Below, piece after piece: positions 7,964 through 10,000 of a DNA stretch of 10,000 bases (position 1 is the first letter of the stretch; every line of letters starts with the position of its first letter). The DNA lies in assembly GCA_015478945.1 (NCBI GenBank), contig JABUQX010018430.1:1-10000 (forward strand), written 5' to 3'. A model generated the notes under the pieces. It was given only the letters and a program-made list of their open reading frames with translations, was not told the origin of the DNA and did no database searches. Source of the stretch: Trachelipus rathkii (lineage: Eukaryota; Arthropoda; Malacostraca; Isopoda; Trachelipodidae). The position numbers were made by a program, and so were the translations under genes.

Positions 7964-8640
7964 GCGTCTGGAAAGACAGGGTCTCTCATTTGCATATTGG
8001 GATTCTTCAAAAAGTACCAAAAAAAGGGATGATTGAACCTATTTAAGTATCACCTTAAAACTTTAGCAACTACAAGTTCATACCCCACCGTCCGGTAATA
8101 AATACTGCGATGGAAGTTACAACAAAACTGCGCCATGTCTTCAACTGTAGCTTCAGAGTAGGTGGGTCTCCTTCTTTAAACCAATGGAGTTGATTTGGTT
8201 AACTCTCTTTTCAGCCTTTTCATTTCTTTAAGACCAACAAATATATATTGCATTAGCACGTATGTTTCCAAAGCTTTCCTGTAGGTACATATCAAACTGG
8301 AGGAGAATTAACATAGATTTTCTTTCCTGTGAGAAAAACATTGTCAGTTTGCTGCCTATCGTTATGCTACTATTTTTGGATTAGCAGTAAATTCTTTCAT
8401 TTTAAATGCAGGCGTTCGTCATCATGCTGAGCAGTACACCCCTAATCTTTGCTCCTTTCTCCTGAATAATAATCTATATGCTGCTTTACCCATCCATCGG
8501 GGAATGTACTTGAAACAACTTCTTTCCAATCTATCTCTCCTATGAAAGGGGTTGGATTTGACCTTTCTTCGTGGAACAGTAACAAATCCAACCTCAGGGC
8601 TTTATTTGAGAATGAAGAAAAACTTTCTGCTCATCAGTGA
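7964..8640 (+). pseudogene. BEL/Pao reverse transcriptase domain, broken
   Basis: KKGMIEPI (about 8020) and YKFIPHRPVINTAMEVTTKL (from 8071) lead into HVFNCSFRVGGSPSLN, the usual entry to BEL/Pao RT. After a frameshift near 8185 come GVDLVNSLFSLFISLR, SKAFL (8267-8281), VHIKLEEN, YRYATIFGLAVNSFILNAG and VRHHAEQYTPNL. The catalytic box should read NLYVDD but is NNNLYAAL at about 8468-8488, so both metal-binding aspartates are gone. A frame change follows at once (THPSGNVLETTSF), and then VGFDLSSWNSNKSNLRALF. Clear stops replacing family residues are TAG at 8282-8284, TAA at 8309-8311, TGA at 8330-8332 and TGA at 8638-8640. No activity is possible from this copy. Confidence 0.83.
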
Positions 8641-8965
8641 GCCAAGGAAAGAGTACTAGGTTATCTGTATGATCCTCGACAGGACACACTCAAATTGAGT
8701 GAAGTATCACTCCAGAGTATTACTTCTAAAAGCCAACTACTATCAGAGATGTCAAAACTGTTTGACCCATCTTGTTTTATCTATTCCTGTTTCTATTCTT
8801 GGGCGTCCTCTCATAAAGAAGAAATTTGAAAAAGAAATGAAATGGGATGATGAAGTGGACCAGAAATTAAAAATTCCTGGGAAAAACTTCGTAAAGATTT
8901 TTCTGGCCTTAATGAAATAACATTTCCAAGATCATGTTTTGAATCATCAGATGTCACGAGTCCCT
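8641..8965 (+). pseudogene. BEL/Pao pol linker region (Peptidase_A17-type family), broken
   Basis: AKERVLGYLYDPRQDTLKL is followed by SLQSITSKSQLLSEMSKLFDPS (given here as the segment 8711-8772), with FDP at 8761-8769. This is the conserved iFDPxG element downstream of RT in BEL/Pao polyproteins. A frame change near 8775 continues with IPVSILGRPLIKK and EMKWDDEVDQKLKI, where the family has SPVxIxxK and a tryptophan-acid helix. The sequence then slips frame again near 8880 (GLNEITFPRSCF). The A17 label is the database family name for this region; no protease function is claimed here. Confidence 0.75.
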
Positions 8966-9250
8966 CAACATTTCTTGTGACGCTAACACACAGAGCTATG
9001 GGTTTGTGGTGTATATTTCTTCAAGCTTTAAAGATTCTCAAATTTTATGGGCCAAAAGTACAGTAGCTTCTCCAAAAGGAAGGACATTGCCTTGTTTACA
9101 ACTGATGTCGGTTTTCCTTGCATAAAAATGTTTGCCATCAGTTTTGAAAAGTTTTCCTGATGTACAGTTTCAGAATGTCGATATTTTATAAGATTCCCAA
9201 ATAATATTGCAATAGGTTCTTAACAAAGGGCAAAGAACAGATAAATATTT
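8966..9250 (+). pseudogene. BEL/Pao RNase H domain, broken
   Basis: SCDANTQSYGFVVYISSS starts at 8973 and includes the first catalytic Asp of the family's FCDAS motif (codon 8979-8981). ILWAKSTVASPKGRTLPCLQ continues in the same frame. The family LPxLEL motif reads LPCLQL here, so the catalytic Glu is Gln (codon 9099-9101). The third motif, SDSQ, survives as stop-DSQIILQ: its Asp (9192-9194) is intact, but TAA at 9189-9191 and TAG at 9213-9215 interrupt it. VLNKGQRTDKY follows. This domain degrades the RNA strand during reverse transcription in intact elements. Confidence 0.8.
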
Positions 9251-9842
9251 GTAACGAATCGCATTCATGAAATATCACTTATGATTTTTTCATTAGAAAC
9301 TGAATTTTCTCTTCATCCGAAATTTTCGTATGCGCGATCAGAAGGAATTCCCACCAATTTGCTTACAAAGGGAATAAAATTCTCTGAATTTAAGAGAAAA
9401 CTTCTGTTTGGTCACCGGGGACCAACTGCCGTGCTCCTGAGCCTTAATTTTGGCCTAACTTTAAATTAAGAAATGCAGGAATCCAACCAGTGACCCCCGT
9501 ATTTTCCATAGTTCAGAAAGCTAAAGAGCCTCCAGTATTTAATGTCTAAATTCTCTAGTTTATGTTCTCTTTATCGTGTCTGCGCTTTGCTATTCAGATT
9601 TTTGGCTAAAGCAAGAGATATAAGCAGTGATATCAATTGTGATAAAAAAAAGCTCTTTTGTATTGTATTGTTATGCAGCAGAAGACATTTGAAAAGAAAG
9701 TGTCTTTTTTGAAAAAATCAAAAATTGGTCCTATGACGAGTGAGAAAACTCTTGATTTGGAAAATAGATTGAATCTTTTTCTTGATAATAATGATCTTTT
9801 GAAAATCAAGGTTCTTTTACCACGATCAAATTCCTATTAATG
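9251..9842 (+). pseudogene. BEL/Pao linker between RNase H and integrase, broken
   Basis: KFSYARSEGIPTNLLTKGI (within 9281-9469) is a worn copy of the family's NPADLxTRG element, followed by SEFKRKLLFGHRGP, where FWxxGPxWL is usual. WPNFKLRNAGIQPVTP and SIVQKAKEPPVFNV come next. SSLCSLYRVCALLFRFLAK at about 9550-9610 fits the helical segment before the integrase. QQKTFEKKVSFLKK then leads into LNLFLDNNDLLKIKVLLPRS (9658-9840). Segments lie in different frames and are separated by stops. Confidence 0.75.
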
Positions 9843-10000
9843 TGAAGCTCTTAAGCCAGTGGTATGGTATAAACATCACCATCTCACCACTCTTATAGTT
9901 TAAGATGCTCATTTGCATGTAGACATTTAGGCATTCAAGCCACAATCATAAGAATTCATCTCAAAGGATACTGGATAACGTTAACTCGAGACACAATTAA
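9843..10000 (+). pseudogene. BEL/Pao integrase zinc-binding (H2C2) start, partial
   Basis: HHHLTTLIV is followed by a TAA stop (9901-9903), then DAHLHV. Loss of one G near 9921 shifts the frame to RHLGIQATIIRIHLKGYW. These give the two zinc-ligand His positions (DAH and HLG) and the YW landmark of the integrase H2C2 domain. The two Cys ligands and the DDE core would lie past the right edge. Confidence 0.75.

Larger units (their letters stand above)
7962..10000 (+). mobile_element. BEL/Pao LTR retrotransposon pol region, degenerate, runs off right edge
   Basis: Piecewise translation in all three plus frames recovers BEL/Pao pol in its normal order: RT, A17/linker region, RNase H, linker, and the integrase zinc-binding start. 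The order and spacing match an ordinary BEL/Pao polyprotein, so this is one element rather than scattered pieces. Gag, protease and the 5' LTR are absent on the left, where a mariner-type end abuts the frame. Integrase core and 3' LTR would lie beyond 10000. Many stops and at least six frame changes show an old, dead copy. Individual domains are listed separately. Confidence 0.85.

Noticed and set aside
7962..10000. A host gene with introns, suggested by the scattered readable segments
   Set aside because: Segments line up in order with BEL/Pao pol motifs. The breaks are stops and single-base frame changes within conserved motifs, not introns with splice sites.
7962..10000. Endogenous retrovirus with envelope
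   Set aside because: The RT, RNase H and integrase features fit BEL/Pao, and no envelope-like sequence is visible in the window.

Overview
The window looks like repeat-dense, intergenic, eukaryotic nuclear DNA. No intact host gene was found. The transposable elements point to an arthropod: a Tc1/mariner (IS630-type) transposase with the helix-turn-helix N-terminus known as DUF4817, a degenerate non-LTR reverse transcriptase and a degenerate BEL/Pao retrotransposon. The very long (TTA)n and (TA)n arrays and the wording of the non-LTR fragment would suit a decapod crustacean, but that is impression only.

Layout. (1) 1-1198: minus-strand remnant of a mariner-type DNA transposon. It has a broken transposase (2-696), a roughly 200 bp (TTA)n array in its 5' flank, and a subterminal motif at 1123-1198 that recurs near 7.84 kb. 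(2) 1407-4201: a tandem array of about 19 monomers averaging 146 bp. Each monomer joins a GC/CpG-rich (GGAGCC)-type block to an AT-rich block. (3) 4271-4664: a (TA)n/(TTA)n compound microsatellite. (4) 4665-5180: a non-LTR retrotransposon RT fragment with YADD, three in-frame stops and a frameshift. (5) 5186-7111: six tandem copies of a roughly 321 bp unit. Each copy carries, on the minus strand, a tRNA-like segment with B-box and A-box similarity and a T-run just downstream. (6) 7112-7270: a second (TA)n array. (7) 7271-7961: right end of a second mariner/MITE-like element, ending in a CACCCTGTA terminus next to a TA. (8) 7962-10000: a degenerate BEL/Pao pol on the plus strand. RT, the A17/linker region, RNase H and the start of the integrase zinc domain follow in the expected order, and the element runs off the right edge.

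Nothing here works together as a pathway. The most interesting structures are the two unrelated tandem arrays (146 bp two-part satellite; 321 bp tRNA-like array) and the way the long AT-rich simple repeats sit at or near most block junctions. The BEL/Pao reading frame begins right beside the mariner terminus, which suggests a nested insertion.
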